A stretch of DNA of 64,000 nt from Gentiana macrophylla (lineage: Eukaryota; Streptophyta; Magnoliopsida; Gentianales; Gentianaceae): NCBI GenBank assembly GCA_026214975.1, contig CM047815.1:83472800-83536799 (forward strand), written 5' to 3'. A model generated the notes under the pieces. That model was not told the origin of the DNA, made no database searches, and saw only the letters and a list, made by a program, of their open reading frames with translations. Positions 34,845 to 48,272 of the stretch are shown piece after piece. Each line of letters starts with the position of its first letter. The first letter of the stretch is position 1. Both the position numbers and the translations under genes were made by a program.

Positions 34845-36510
34845 GATCATTGGCCAATACCGATCGCGAGAGACAGCGCGATCTGCACTAACAACCGCGA
34901 TGCATTGACATCGGCAATTATATATGCGATGACATCGACAATCATATATCGCGATGACATCGGCAATCATATATCGCGTGACATCAACAATTTATGCAGT
35001 GACATCGGCAATCAGATATGTAGTGACATCAACATTTTATGCAGTGACGTCAGCAATCATATATGAATGACATCAACAATTTATATAGTGACATTGGAAA
35101 TCATATATGCAGAGACATCGTGATGAAGTGACACCGCGATGCAGTGGCTACCCCGATCTGAGACACCGCAATGAAGTGGCCACCCCGATGCGAGAGACAC
35201 GCGATGCGAGACCATCGGAGATCTGATGACATTTGATGAAGCAACACCGTGATGAAATTTGATATTTTTCGACTTAATTTCATAAAATCGATTTCTTTTC
35301 TTCATAAAATCGACTTCAAATGGCTATATCTTTTGATATAAAACTACGATCAACATAAATCTTTCACCTTAATTCATATTTTTATGCAGTGACATCGGCA
35401 ATCATATATGCGTGACATCAACAATTTATGCAGTGACATCAACATTTTATGCAGTGACATCAACAATCATATATGAATGACATCAACAATTTATGTAGTG
35501 ACATCGGCAATCATAAATGCGAGAGACATCGCGATGAAATGACATCGAGATCGATTGGCCACCACCGATGCGAGAGACACGCGATGAAGTGGCCACCCCG
35601 ATCTGAGACAACGATGCGAGAGACCGTCGGGATAAGTGATCATTTGGGATGCGGTGACATTTGATGAAGCAACACCGTGATGACATTTATTATTTTTCCA
35701 ATTAATTTCATAAACTTGATTTCTTTTCTTCATAAAATCGACTTCAAATGACTATATCTTTTGATATAAAACTACGATCAACATAAATCTTTCACCTTAA
35801 TTCATATTTTTATGCAGTGACATCGGCAATCATATATGCAGTGATATCAACATTTTATGCAGTGACATCGGCAATCATATATGCGTGACATCAATAATTT
35901 ATGCAGTGACATCAACATTTTATGCAGTGACATCAGCAATCATATATGAATGACATCAACAATTTATATAGTGACATCGGCAATCATATATGTAGAGACA
36001 TCGCGATGAAGTGAAACGCGATCGGTGGTCACCCGATCTGAGAGACACCGTGATGAAGTGGCCACCCCGATTCGAGAGACACGCGATGCAGAGACCATCG
36101 AGATGCAGTGATCACCGGGATGCAGTAAAACAACACGGTGATGACATTTGATATTTTTCCGACTTAATTTCATAAAATCGATTTATTTTCTTCATAAAAT
36201 CGACTTCAAATGGTTATATCTTTTGATATAAAACTACGATCACCATAAATCTTTCACCTTAATTCATATTTTTTATGCAGTTACATCGACAATCATATAT
36301 GAAGTGATATCAACATTTTATGCAGTGACATCGGCAATCATATATGCGCGACATCAACAATTTATGCGATGACATCGGCAATCGGATATGCGATGACATC
36401 AACATTTTATGCGATGACATCGGCAATTTATGCGATGACATTGGCATTTTATGCGATGACATCAACAATTTATCACGATGACATTGGCATTTTATGCGGT
36501 GACATCGCCA
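34845..36510. repeat. Two-level tandem array (GTGACATC units in about 430-460-bp higher-order units)
   Basis: Short units of about 21-25 bases centred on GTGACATC(G/A)(G/A)CAAT followed by CATATATGC or TTTATGCA repeat many times. They alternate with a block of CCGCGATG/GTGGCCACCCCGAT words and a conserved block (TTCATAAAATCGACTTCAAA, then TATCTTTTGATATAAAACTA) at about 35301, 35729 and 36191, giving higher-order periods of 428 and 462 bases. Open frames across it are artefacts of periodicity. Confidence 0.88.
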
Positions 36511-37910
36511 AATCATACACAAACCCACCATCAACGTATATCTTTGCTTTCTTTGTTTCAAGGTGAATCATGTTAAACTAATTGATCATTATTACATTAT
36601 GATCAACGGTGTCGATACATGATGTGTCACTCGTTGTGTCACAACGGTTGTGTCCGGATCATTACTCATTCTAAACTTTAGGTAATTCCTCAAATCCATA
36701 AAACTCAAAGGAAAACCACACAAGCACTAAATTCACTAGGAAAGTTAGTTACACATAGTGAGCATATGATTTTAAGCAATTCTCAACTCCCTTTTTCATC
36801 TTTGGTATTCATTGAATTGACAAACATATTCAAACCAAACTCGAGCACATCTTCGGTATTCATTGGATTGATAAACACATTCAAACCAAACCGAACTTGA
36901 ACACAACTCTTTCAAAAGTGTGATCCATTTAATAATTATACATACTATTTGATTTGTGCGATTAATTTACACAGCTGCTACCAAAAAGTAATGCCCCGTC
37001 AGGTCATCTGGAGGAAGAAACTGTTGTACCCAGAATAATAGAAATACTAATAACATGTTCTCAATGTCATAAATATATCGCCTCAACATATAATTCAATA
37101 AATTCTCAAAAAAATTTCGTCAACAAATATGACTTGGTCTCGATATGAATAGGGGTCGTCATAAAGGGTCGGAAACCGTCAAGCAAAAATCAAGAAGTCA
37201 GCACTATGGCTGATAAATCTATTACACCAAAAGCAAATTTAAAAAGCCAAAATGAGTACAAAAACTAACATGGTGATTTCTTTTAATGTATGAAACGCAG
37301 AAATATCAAGCATCAGAAAATAATACCTACGGAAGAAGAATCCACAAACAATACAAAAGAGTAGCCAACAATAACCATCACCATCATGCTTAATCCCACC
37401 TGTTAAACAAAAAAGAAAAGAGTTAATTTGTCACCACAATTCACCATTATCAAACCTTGTGATATTCATACCATATCCCTCCACAATCTTGAGTCTTGAC
37501 ATTTAAGCTCTTATAGTTCGATACCAGCACACTTTTTGTTAGAAAAGATATCCAGCACACTTAACTGTGCTATTTCAATTGGTCAAGTTAATACTACAAT
37601 AATGGATAACAAAAATAACATGAATCAAAAGCTGACGATTAAATCTGAAAGAAAACATGGATAATGAAAGAAATTACTCAACAAGATTAGCAAAGCGAGG
37701 GGTCACCTTGCAAAGTAATATATTCACGAAAGCGGAACCGAAACAATAAAAAAAAATGAAATCAAAATCGGAACTAGCGGGGAAAATCATATGACACCAA
37801 ATCTTGGTTATTATCGAAAATTAGCATGAAAGTCAACCCGGCCAGGAGCAAATCTTGTTGCCGTTGAGGAGCTGGTCGGTTCCTGCTTTGCTGCAGGAGC
37901 CAAGACTACA
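36511..37910. other. Unassigned region upstream of copia C
   Basis: AT-rich with no recognisable conserved domain. A duplicated phrase (TTTGGTATTCATTGAATTGA and a variant) occurs near 36800 and 36853. The last 100 bases may belong to a minus-strand exon interrupted by copia C. Confidence 0.35.
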
Positions 37911-37915
37911 GGCTG

Positions 37916-38294
37916 TGTTGAAATGTAAACTTGATTTTGAGCCTTAATTTCTCAAAGAGTCCAAAATTAAATAGGCCTTAAGGTCCAAGTTCTAGAAACT
38001 TGTATGAGTCAATCTAGAATTATGTTGTAGGATGTACTTGTGTGGAGAATTCTAGAGAGTTAATAAATTATCTTGTATGGAAGACACTAGAATAAGGTAG
38101 TAAAGGAATAAGGTGGAAGACTACAGAAACAATCTAGTTGAAGACTAGTACTATAAATAGGACCCAAGCCATAGTGTTTGTCTCAAGCAAAAAAATCAAG
38201 AAGTTTTGAAGTAATAAAGAAGTCTCTTCCATCAAATCTTCCTACCATCTTCCACTCTCAAATACTTCTCCATTAATAATATCTCATTCCAACA
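37916..38294 (+). repeat. 5' LTR of copia C
   Basis: 379 bases, TG...CA, with a TATA-like ACTATAAATAGGAC near 38150-38163. Confidence 0.94.
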
Positions 38295-38332
38295 AAGTGG
38301 TATCGAGCCAAGGTTAGTGATCATATCAAGTA

Positions 38333-41300
38333 ATGGCTAGCGGCGGCATGGTTCCCTTTCAAGTCCCGATGCTCAACAAAAGCAATTATGATAATTGGAG
38401 CATCAAGATGAAGGCCCTCCTTGGATCACAAGATGTATGGGAGATAGTAGAGAAAGGCTACGATGAGCCGAATAATGAAAGTGGTTTATCTCAAACTCGG
38501 AAGGATAGTTTGAGAGACTCAAGAAAGAGACAAGAAAGCTCTCTACCTCGTTTATCAAGGGTTGGATGAGGATGCTTTTGAAAAGATATCGAGAAGCAAA
38601 AGGCGCCAAAGAGGCATGGGAGAAGCTTCAAACTTCCTATATAAAGGCGAGATCCGAGTCAAGAAAGTACGTCTTCAAACCTTAAAAAGTGAGTTGAAGC
38701 TTTGCATATGAAAGAAGGAGAAGTCGTCTCCGACTATTTCTCTACAGAGTATTAACCATTACTAATCAACTAAAGAGGAATGGTGAAAAGCTCGATGACG
38801 TAAAGATCATGGAAAAGATTCTTGATCACTAAATCCCAAGTTCGAGCATATTGTTGCTATCATCGAAGAAACTAAGGACTTGGAAGCCATGACTATAGAA
38901 CAACTCTTGGGTTCCTTACAAGCTTATGAAGAAAAGAAAAGAAAAAGGAAGAGATTGTGGAACAACTCTTCAAGACTCAAGTTAATCCAAGAAAGAAACA
39001 AACAATCATAGTGAAAGTCAACACATTCGCCACCAGGGATATTGTAGAGGCGCGGTCGAGGGCGAGGGCGTGGACAAGGATATGGACAACGTCGACAATC
39101 GATTAGCGACAACGACAATTTTCAAAGGGAGGAACTCCATCACGAGGGGCGTGGAAGAGGCAACTCAAGATCAAGGAATGATAAGTCATATGTGAAGTGT
39201 TATAATTGTGAAAAACTGGTCACTATGCCTCCGAATGTAGAGCTCCTAAAATTAATAGAGTTGAAGAAAAGGCCAATTATGTTGAAGAAAGAAATCAAGA
39301 AGATGGTACTCTACTTCTAGCTTACAAAGGCCATGAAATTGGAGAAGGATGGTACTTGGATACGGTGCAAGCAATCATATGTGTGGGAGAAAAAGCATGT
39401 TAAGTGGAGCTTGATGAATCTGTGAGCGGGAATGTATCCTTTGGAGATGACTCTAAAATAGCAGTGAAAAGCAGAGGTAAAATTCTTATCCGATTGAAGA
39501 ATGGACAACATCAATTCATCTCCAATGTCTATTATGTCCCAAACATGAAGAGCAACATCTTGAGTCTTGGGCAACTTTTGGAGAAAGGTTATGATAATCA
39601 CTTAAGAGATAATAACCTTTCTATACGACAAAGCGAGACAACTTAATTGCTAAGGTGCCGATGACAAAGGAATAGGATGTTTGTGATAAACATTCAAAGC
39701 GATGTTGCAAAGTGTCTCAAGGCATGCTACAAAGATGCATCTTGGCTTTGGCATCTTCGATATGGGCATCTCAATTTTGGAGGTCAGATTTGCTCTCCAA
39801 AAGGAGATGGTGAGAGGATTACCAAGCATTCGTCATCCCGATCAAGTATGTGAAGGGTGTCTACTTGGAAAACAATTTAGGAAAAGTTTTCCGAAGGAAT
39901 CCACTTCAAGAGCTCAAAATCCACTAGAACTCGTACATCTGAGGCGTGTGTGGTCCAATCAAACCAAGCTCTCTTGGTAAGAGTAACTATTTCCTCCTCT
40001 TCATCGATGATTTTCAAGAAAAACATGGGTGTATTTCTTGAAGCAAAAATCAGAGGTCTTTGAGATGTTTAAGAAATTTAAAGTTGCCGTGGAAAAGAGA
40101 GTGGCCAGAGATCAAAGCCTTGAGATCGATCGGGAGGAGAATTCACCTCAAATGAATTTCAAGAGTTTTGTAGTGCAAATGGAATACGTCGGCCATTGAC
40201 GGTTCCAAGGTCCCCAAACAAAATGGAGTCGCCGAAAGAAAGAATAGAACAATCCTTGATATGGCGAGGAGTATGCTCAAAAGCAAGAGACTTCCAAAGG
40301 AGCTCAGGCAGAAAGGTATTGCATCTGCGGTGTACTTGTCAAATCGGTCACCAACAAAGAAGTGTATGGGGCAAGACACCACAAGAAGCATGGAGTGGGA
40401 GGAAGCACTGAGTCTCTCATCTACGAGTTTCGGGAGCATAGCCCATGTTCACATACACGGCGAGCATAGAAGAAAGTTGGATGATAAAAGCGAAGTATAT
40501 TTTTATTGGTTACGACTCCAACACCAAAGGATACAAGCTTTACAATCCGAATACTAGAAAAACAATCATTAGTCGAGATGTTATATTTAATGAAGAAGGA
40601 GAATGGGATTGGGAGACATGTGAGGATGACTATAACTTCTTCCCCTTACATTGTGAGGGCGACATGGAGCAACCAAGAGAGGAGCCACTACCCCTCGGCT
40701 TCACGGTTGCAACTACCCAAGAAGGCGTATTGTCATCAAATGAAAGCTCAGAAGAAAGAACTCCACGCTTTAGAGTCTACAAGAAATATATGAGGTAACA
40801 AAAAACCAAAATGATCTTACCTTATTTTGCCTTTTTCTTCGATTGTGAGCCAATGGACTTTGAAGAGGCTGCGAGAGCCAAAAGCGGAAAGAGCGCAATG
40901 GATGAAGAAATAAAGGCAATTAAGAAGAATGATACTTGGGAGTTAGCTACACTTCCAAAAGATCACAAGGCGATCGGTGTGAAGTGGGTATATAAAACAA
41001 AGAAAAATGCCAAAGGAGAAGTTGAAAGATATAAGGCGAGATTAGTGGCAAAGGGTATAGTCAAAGAAGTGGCATCGACTACGAAGAGGTTTTGCTCCCG
41101 TTGCTCGACTAGAAACTATAAGACTAATCATTTCTTTGGCGACTCAAAATAGGTGGAAAATACATCGATGGATGTAAAATCGCCTTCTTAAATGGGATTC
41201 TTGAAGAAGAAGTGTATGTTCAAAGAACCACCCGGTTCTGAAATCGAGGAAGTGAAGACAAAGTTTTGAAGTTAAGGAAGGCACTTTATGGGCTAAAACA

Positions 41301-42376
41301 AGCTCCTCGAGCATGGAATAGCCGTAGACAGACAAGTATTTTCAAGAGAAAATCTTTAAGAAGTGCCCATACTGAGCATGCTCTACATGTTAAAAAAGAA
41401 AAGCGAAAACATTCTAATAGTTTGCCTATATGTGGGACGATCCGATCTTCACGGCAACAATCCGAAAATGATTGAGGAGTTAAAGAAGGATATGGCCAAA
41501 GAATTTGAGATAGCGGATATTGGACTAATGGCATATTATCTTGGCATTGAAGTAAAACAAGAGGATCATGGAATCTTCATCTCACAAGAAGGATACACAA
41601 GAGAGATTCTCAAAAGGTTCAAAATGGAAAATTGCAAGCCGGTAAGTACACCGATAGAGTGTGGAATCAAGTTGTCAAAATACGACAAATCGGAGAGAAT
41701 AGACCCAACACTCTTTAAGAGCATGGTTGGAAGTTTACGGTACTGACTTGTACAAGACCCGACATTACGTATGCGGTTGGAGTAATCGATCGTTACATGG
41801 AGAATCAACAATAACTCATTTGGAAAAGTGCAAAGAGAATTCTCCGGTATCTCGAAGGGACGATAGATTATGGATTATACTATTCGGTTTGAGACAAGTA
41901 CAAGCTTGTGGAGTTCTGGCGATAGTGATTGAAATTTGGAGATGTGGATGACCGTAAGAGTACAACCGGCCGCGATTCTATATGGGAGACACCACTTTCA
42001 CATGGATGTCAAAGAAACAACCGATAGTCACCCTTTCTTCATGTGAAGCGAGAATATGTATGCTTTACCTCGTGTGTTTGTCATGCGATCGCCACGAAAT
42101 CTGTTAAAGGAGTTGGGGTTGGCACAAGAAGATCCAACTACTATTCGCGTGGATAACAAGTCATTTATAGCTTTGGCAAAACCCCAGTCCATCATGATCG
42201 AAGTAAGCATATTGATACGCGCTTATCACTACATAAGGAGTGCATTGCAAGAAAGAATGTGCAAGTGGAGTATGTGAAGACACATGATCAGTGTGAGACA
42301 TCTTCACAAAACCACTTAAGCAAGAAGTCTTTGTGAAGATGAGAAACTTGATTGGAGTAAAGAAAAATCAAGTTTA
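38333..42376 (+). pseudogene. Copia C gag-pol with many frame breaks
   Basis: Starts with a clear gag ATG at 38333 (MASGGMVPFQVPML, then NYDNWSIKMKALLG). A zinc knuckle lies near 39195-39240. The protease region near 39355 has its active-site context disrupted by a shift. GAG-pre-integrase and integrase run about 39740-40450 (CEGCLLGKQ, NGVAERKN-like, STKR-type IN end). RT starts about 40890 (DTWELATLP, GVKWVYKTKK, KARLVAKG), with KALYGLKQAPRAW near 41277 and the YVDD region near 41431 disrupted. RNase H extends to about 42376. More than a dozen one- or two-base shifts interrupt an otherwise well-conserved reading; in-frame stops are few. Not functional as written. Confidence 0.9.
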
Positions 42377-42382
42377 AGAGGG

Positions 42383-42747
42383 TGTTGAAATGTAAACTTG
42401 ATTTTGGCTTAATTTCAAAAAAGTCCAAAATTAAATAGGCCTTAAGGTCAAGTTCTAGAAACTTGTATGAGTCAATCTAGAATTATGTTGTAGGATGTCT
42501 TGTGTGGAGAATTACAGAGAGTTAATAAATTATCTTGTATGGAAGACACTAGAATAAGGTAGTAAAGGAATAAGGTGGAAGGCTAAAGCAATCTAGTTGA
42601 AGTAAGATTATAAATAGGGACCTGCCCAGTGTTTATTATTCCCAAGAAAAAATCGAGAAGTTTTGAAGTAATAAAAGTCTCTTCCATCAAATCTTCCTAC
42701 CATCTTCCACTCTCAAATCTTATAATTAATAATATCTCATTCCAACA
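42383..42747 (+). repeat. 3' LTR of copia C
   Basis: 365 bases, shorter than its partner because of scattered small deletions. Followed by GGCTG. Confidence 0.94.
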
Positions 42748-42855
42748 GGCTGGACGGCCACTGTTGTGGTTGTCAGCTTTGATTTTGCTTTTGGGACCAC
42801 CGATTCTCTTCTCACTTGTACAGAAGCTGGAACCTGCAGTTTTACCACATACATT

Positions 42856-44013
42856 TCTTAGAAATGGAGCAGCTAAAGGACAAGGCTGTACGTACTACAA
42901 TGCTATGTTGCTCTAAAAGAAACATGGCAAATTCAGCATACAAGAAGAGCGTTAATTCAAGTTAAAAGCCAATTTTCTTGGACGTGAATTATTTGCGTAT
43001 CCGAAAAGTGGAAATAGGAAAGTTCAAACAATCAAACATTCAAAAAATAAAAACAAAAAAACGCAGCGGCAGCAGTAAAAGAAGAAAGGCGTTCAAATGA
43101 GCAAAATAAGCAGCGCTATCCAATAGGGTTATTTTTGTCCAAGAAGTGTTATTTTGTCCTTATAACTAATGGTCTTTTTTGGGTGTCCTAAGTGCCTAAT
43201 TAAGTCCCAAAACATGTCCTTATAAACAAATAACACTTATTTTTATTCCATCCAAATTAAATTTCATTATATATAATCATACACAAATATTGGATTGGAA
43301 TGGAATGAAACTTTCAATTTCTATTAACAAACAAAAAAAATTATTTTAAATGCATATACAAATGGAGGGTGTTATATAAATGATTTTGCATGATTGAATA
43401 TTAAAATTCATGAGGGGAATTATGGCCTGAAACATTTCGCAATTGTGCATAGTTGTCCATTTTTATAATTGTCGCTATGTATTTACCCCTTATATGTCTT
43501 TCATTCTGTCCTCGGTGCCCAGTCATAACACATTAAATTAATAATAAAACTAAAAAAAATGAGCTTTACATAGTTGGCAATATAATGCTGTCACGTTATT
43601 TTTATTTGTTTTTATTTTTGTTATTACTATAATACCATATCATAGAAAAGGACGTAAAACATTTTTTTAAATGAACATGTGCTTGGTCAATCAAATCTCA
43701 TCTCAAATCATTGATTACCAATATAATATATATTCTCTGTCTTAATCACAGAATCATTTGAATATATTATATGGAAATAAATAAATATGTATTGACCATG
43801 CCATACTAGAGAAAACAAATGTATCCACGCAATCTCCATTTGCTTCTTATCCCCGATACTGGGAAATTCTAATCTAAGCGACTCACATATATAGAGTGAT
43901 CAGTACAAGACATCTGGATCGCACGGTTTCATTCTGAGGATGAAGCTGTGTGGTCAGATTGTCTTATGTAATCATTCCACTGTTGGAGTCTCCATAATAG
44001 AACCTCCCCAATA
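42856..44013. other. Non-coding AT-rich region
   Basis: Nothing supported beyond a TGTCCTTATAA-containing stretch at about 43130-43230 that resembles other short dispersed sequence in the window. Confidence 0.4.
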
Positions 44014-45094
44014 CTAGTGAGCGTGAGTCGTCTGCGCGCGGTGGCCCGGCATAAATTGTTATCAGCGGTAATATCAAAGAATAGATCTCCGGCGTGAAAT
44101 AAATCGCGTGAAACTAAGCGAATTCTAAATTCGGGTAGTGAGACAAAGAGAGAAGCATAAACATATCACACTCTCTACAAGAGTTATTTATTCTTAGAGG
44201 CGTGAAAATTGTGAATCGACTTTTTCATTTTACTATCGGGGTTTTCACCTACAAAATAAATAGCGATATGATGTATCGGAGGAGAACGATGTCATAAAGT
44301 TGATCGGCTTTAACTTCGACTTTACGTAATGAAACATTATAGAAAAACAATAAAGCGGGACCATAACTATACGGTCAAATCTAAGGGACGCGCTGGAAAC
44401 ACAGATCATTAATATGTTTTAAAATGTATTTCACTCGTTTTTTATACAATCTGAAAGATATAAAAAGTGATTTGGTATTTCAACGTCAATTTTAGTGACG
44501 TTCGTACTGCAAACGACCATCGGTTTCACCGACGTTATGTTGTTCAAAATAATAAGAATATTTAATGTGGTGTCGACGAGGTCACATGTGGGCACACTTT
44601 CTTGACGCGGATATTTGTTTGCCCTTATTTTTTGTTGTTGTATTTTATAGCTAAACTTGACTAATCTTCCATCGTACACTACACAGTAGAACTTCAAATC
44701 CGTCGGTCTTTTTTATCCCATTTTCTGCACAAACTACTAACGGTACACATTTAATAAAAAGTTTACACGATTTTATTCAATTGTTGTGCCGAAATCGAAT
44801 CGAAAATTTTCGGTTGATTGAAACTTAAAACTGAAACCGCACTGTCTGTTGAAGGTAATAAAAATGAACCGTATCGAAATATACACTTTGGTTCGGTTTA
44901 TGTAAAGGAGAATCGAACAAAAAAAATTCGGTTTTTATATAACACTAACCGAAATTCCGGTTTTTACCGAAAGAAAAAAAAAATCTGCCGTTAAAAAAAA
45001 ATTAAAAAAATGTCACGTATCAGCTCAGGAGGTTGTCACATAGTGAACGTGGTCAATTATGGAGCAACCTCCTTAGCACTTTATAGATATAAGA
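44014..45094 (-). mobile_element. Non-autonomous Helitron, copy 2
   Basis: Related to 32420-33585. On the minus strand it starts TCTTATATCTATAAAGTGC, preceded by A, and ends CTAG followed by T (44017-44014), as Helitrons do. Its 3' hairpin is degenerate. It carries about 190 bases (44575-44762) absent from copy 1 and a single version of the segment duplicated there. Confidence 0.82.
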
Positions 45095-46126
45095 TAAGAT
45101 ATAATGACACTAGTAGCAGAAGCCATATATGGTGCCTTATCTCTAAAATGAAAATAAAAAATAGAGTTTCTTTCAAAAATAAATTTTCACAAAGAGTGAT
45201 CTCTATCCCTATTTATTTTTAGGAATATGAGCAGTCATCCTCTTGTGGGGATGCACTATTCACGTCCATAAACATATTTAATTATTAAAAATTATAGGAA
45301 TAGGGATGCTGCTGGAGTGAAATAATAAATATTTAAAGTGTATAAATAGGGTTGTGAGATAGAATATGTATTATTTAATATTATTTGAAATGTTATAGGG
45401 ATAAGGATATGGATGTTGTTGTGGAGGTTTTTGAATTGGGGTCTGTGATAAGAGTGCCCTAAGATATATGTTTTCTACTAAAGCTTAGTAGCATCTTTTG
45501 TCCTTTTTACGACAAACAAAATATATGATACCCTTGTTTGCAAATATTTAACGGGACTACGTGTTTTAAACTTACACGGTCATAAGACTTTTGGTCAATT
45601 TCATTTAGTCCTTAATCTTTAATTTAAATTTGCATAGTTCCCCTTAAGGTTTTAGTCAACTTGCATATTTCCCCCTCAATGTTTCAAATCTGACAAATAA
45701 GATTACTCGTTTATTTATTTACATGAAATCTACCTCAATTGTTGCCCTTATTTTTTGAATGATTTTATGAGTTGGTACAAGAATATGATACATACGTTTA
45801 TATGTGTACATACATTATTTATGAATTGCAGGTTGATATTTTCGGTTCATGAGTTTTTTAAAACATCAATATAAATTATGTTAGTCATCCAAAAAAATTA
45901 TAAAATATTTTAATCAGATATTCATGTTAAGTGATATTATATTCTGGCCATAAATTTATTTTCAGCTATTATATGCTAGTCAACATAATTATGTACACGG
46001 TTGCCAATTTTGTACTTGATTTGGATTGCAAACAAGTATATTCTCTATAATTTTTGTGGTAAGGCTAATGTTAATTGTGGTTTTTGACACTTTTATTTTT
46101 ATTTTTATGTTAAATGTCATTCTCAA
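45095..46126. other. Non-coding AT-rich region
   Basis: No conserved ORF, repeat or RNA gene recognised. Confidence 0.4.
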
Positions 46127-46275
46127 TCATTATCATGTTTTTTTTTTTTGGAAAAGAATCGTTATCATGTTCGTGTTTGTTTTTTTTTTTTTTTTTTTTG
46201 AAAGGAATCGTTATCATGTTCATGTTTGTTTGTTTTTTTTTTTTTTTTTGAAAGGAATCGTTATCATGTTCGACT
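46127..46275. repeat. T-tract minisatellite, three units
   Basis: Three units of about 57-60 bases, each a T run of 10-20 followed by GAAA(A)GGAATCGTTATCATG and TTCGTGTTTG-like sequence. Confidence 0.85.
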
Positions 46276-46539
46276 CGTTAGTTTACGATCATAGTCAAAC
46301 TTAATTTATGTGTACAATAGTTATCATCTCTTTCGACTCATTAATTTACGAACATGGTCAAACTCCGTGTTAGTGTAAAATTTATGTGTGACATGAATTA
46401 TTAAGTTTCATATTTTACTACTATTTTTGTGGTTGATGTTTTAGCTTAAAAATATCTTGTTTTGTTTAAGAAACAAGTTTTATCATATTATTGATCCAAT
46501 TTTTTTTTATCATATTAGTTTAAATAAAAACATTATGCA

Positions 46540-46542
<3 letters not shown>

Positions 46543-46628
<86 letters not shown>
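46543..46628. repeat. (AT)n microsatellite, 86 bp
   Basis: The longest perfect TA tract in the window. A further, shorter TA run lies at 47035-47060. Confidence 0.95.
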
Positions 46629-46631
<3 letters not shown>

Positions 46632-47532
46632 AATAGGATCTTTATTAAAATTTTATAAGCAAAATATGTACAACACACACCCCAAATGTTAAAAGCCTAA
46701 CACAAATTCGTGCGAATACATAACTGAAAAATAGAACTTCCTAGCTAGTCCAAGCGATTTTCAACTCCCTCGTCCTGTATATTTCGTGTATTGAATTCAA
46801 AATACATATCAAGTCCATATTCATACTTGAGTTTCTAAAATTTGAAGTTGATTTAATAAGCTTAAAGCTACTCTCAGTTCAGAACATTAACAATCTCTAT
46901 TTAAAATATAGGAGGACTAATATGCAAACGCATAAACATTTTGGAATAAAAAAATGAAATTTAACACCAAACATATAAATGAAAATTTTCACAACAGAAA
47001 CATATACTAGAAGATAATTACTGCAATAACAAGAGATATATATATATATATATATATATACAAAAAGATTTATAATCAAAACTTGAACCAATCAGAAACC
47101 CTGTTTTCTCCATTACAAAGAAAGCTTCAAAGCTTTTTTAACTGGCAAAAAGAGAAGAAGCATTTGCCCTTCTTCTCCAAAAGCCCTCTATTATTTATTC
47201 CTTACATTTTCCCTTAGGAAGGACTATAACAAACTTGTATTGTATGTCACCCTCATTACACATATATGCACATGGTGACATTTTTTCTTCATTGCTTTAT
47301 ATAACAACAACAAAAAAACAAACCAAAAACATCAGCAAATTGGTGATGATCATCATATAACTCTATTTACATTTTACACAACTAAAACAAATGGCCCTTC
47401 TTTCTCTCTTTCTTTCTTCCTTTAGTTTTTTTCTTTATCAACTATATATATATATCCTCTGTTATCCCCTTTTCCCTGCCTCTTCTTGGTAAGGTGTATG
47501 CTGTGTATCTCTAAAGTTGAGGTCTTTCATAT

Positions 47533-48216
47533 CTAGGCTATGGCATATACACTGCAGTTGAAACCTTCAACTCTAACATTAGGTTGGTTATGCCTATAAC
47601 TCACACGACCCCGTCCTCCGGCAGCAGTTGGTGGATCAACGGACGGTGATGGCGATAGCGGGCTTAGCAGCTTCTCGTTTCCGAATTGCTTGTCTTGAAT
47701 CAAGGGGTTGGAAGCCCTGACTGGTGGCGATCCGTTATAAAACGGAGGGGAGGAAGCCACCTGATAACTTGATTTCTCAAATCCATAATCTCCCTGCTGA
47801 CAAAATTAAAATAAACAAAGATTTATAAGGATCCAGGAAATTAGGTAAATTTGTATCAAAGGTAAGCATTTTTCTTCCAGGGATGTTTCAAATACAATTC
47901 ATAAGACTAAGAAAAGATGGTTCTTTATAAAATTAAACATCAGTGACACCAGTTTATTCTTATTTTTAGTAAAAGATCTACAGTTGTGATTTAAAGAAAT
48001 CATAAATTGCAGAAATGATCCATCAGATCTTTAACAAATAACAAAAGAGAGAAGAAAATCTGTCTACCTTTGGGCGAATGATATCCAGAAGCTCAATTCC
48101 AGCTTTTGATTCACATGCCTCCATTTGTTGATTGCTGTTGCACAAAACAAAGGATGAAAAATCAGTAATTGAAAAAAAAAAAATACTAAATTTCCATAAT
48201 CAGTTTTATTATAACT

Positions 48217-48272
<56 letters not shown>

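Larger units (their letters stand above)
37916..42747 (+). mobile_element. Copia C, Ty1/copia element
   Basis: LTRs at 37916-38294 (379 bases) and 42383-42747 (365 bases) start TGTTGAAATGTAAAC and end CCAACA. The target duplication GGCTG is perfect (37911-37915 and 42748-42752). Primer site TGGTATCGAGCCAAGG at 38298, purine-rich AAGTTTAAGAGGG before the 3' LTR. The LTRs differ by many one- to few-base indels and comparatively few substitutions. Confidence 0.96.
37833..42855 (-). other. Possible small exon split by copia C
   Basis: Removing copia C and one GGCTG leaves an uninterrupted 61-codon minus-strand frame from an ATG at 42855 to a TGA at 37833, Ser/Lys/Cys-rich, preceded by a possible acceptor TTTCTAAG. 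It matches nothing I recognise and could be chance. Confidence 0.2.

Noticed and set aside
34845..36510. CRISPR-like array of short repeats
   Set aside because: Repeats are contiguous or overlapping without unique spacers of constant length, and the context is a plant nuclear genome.
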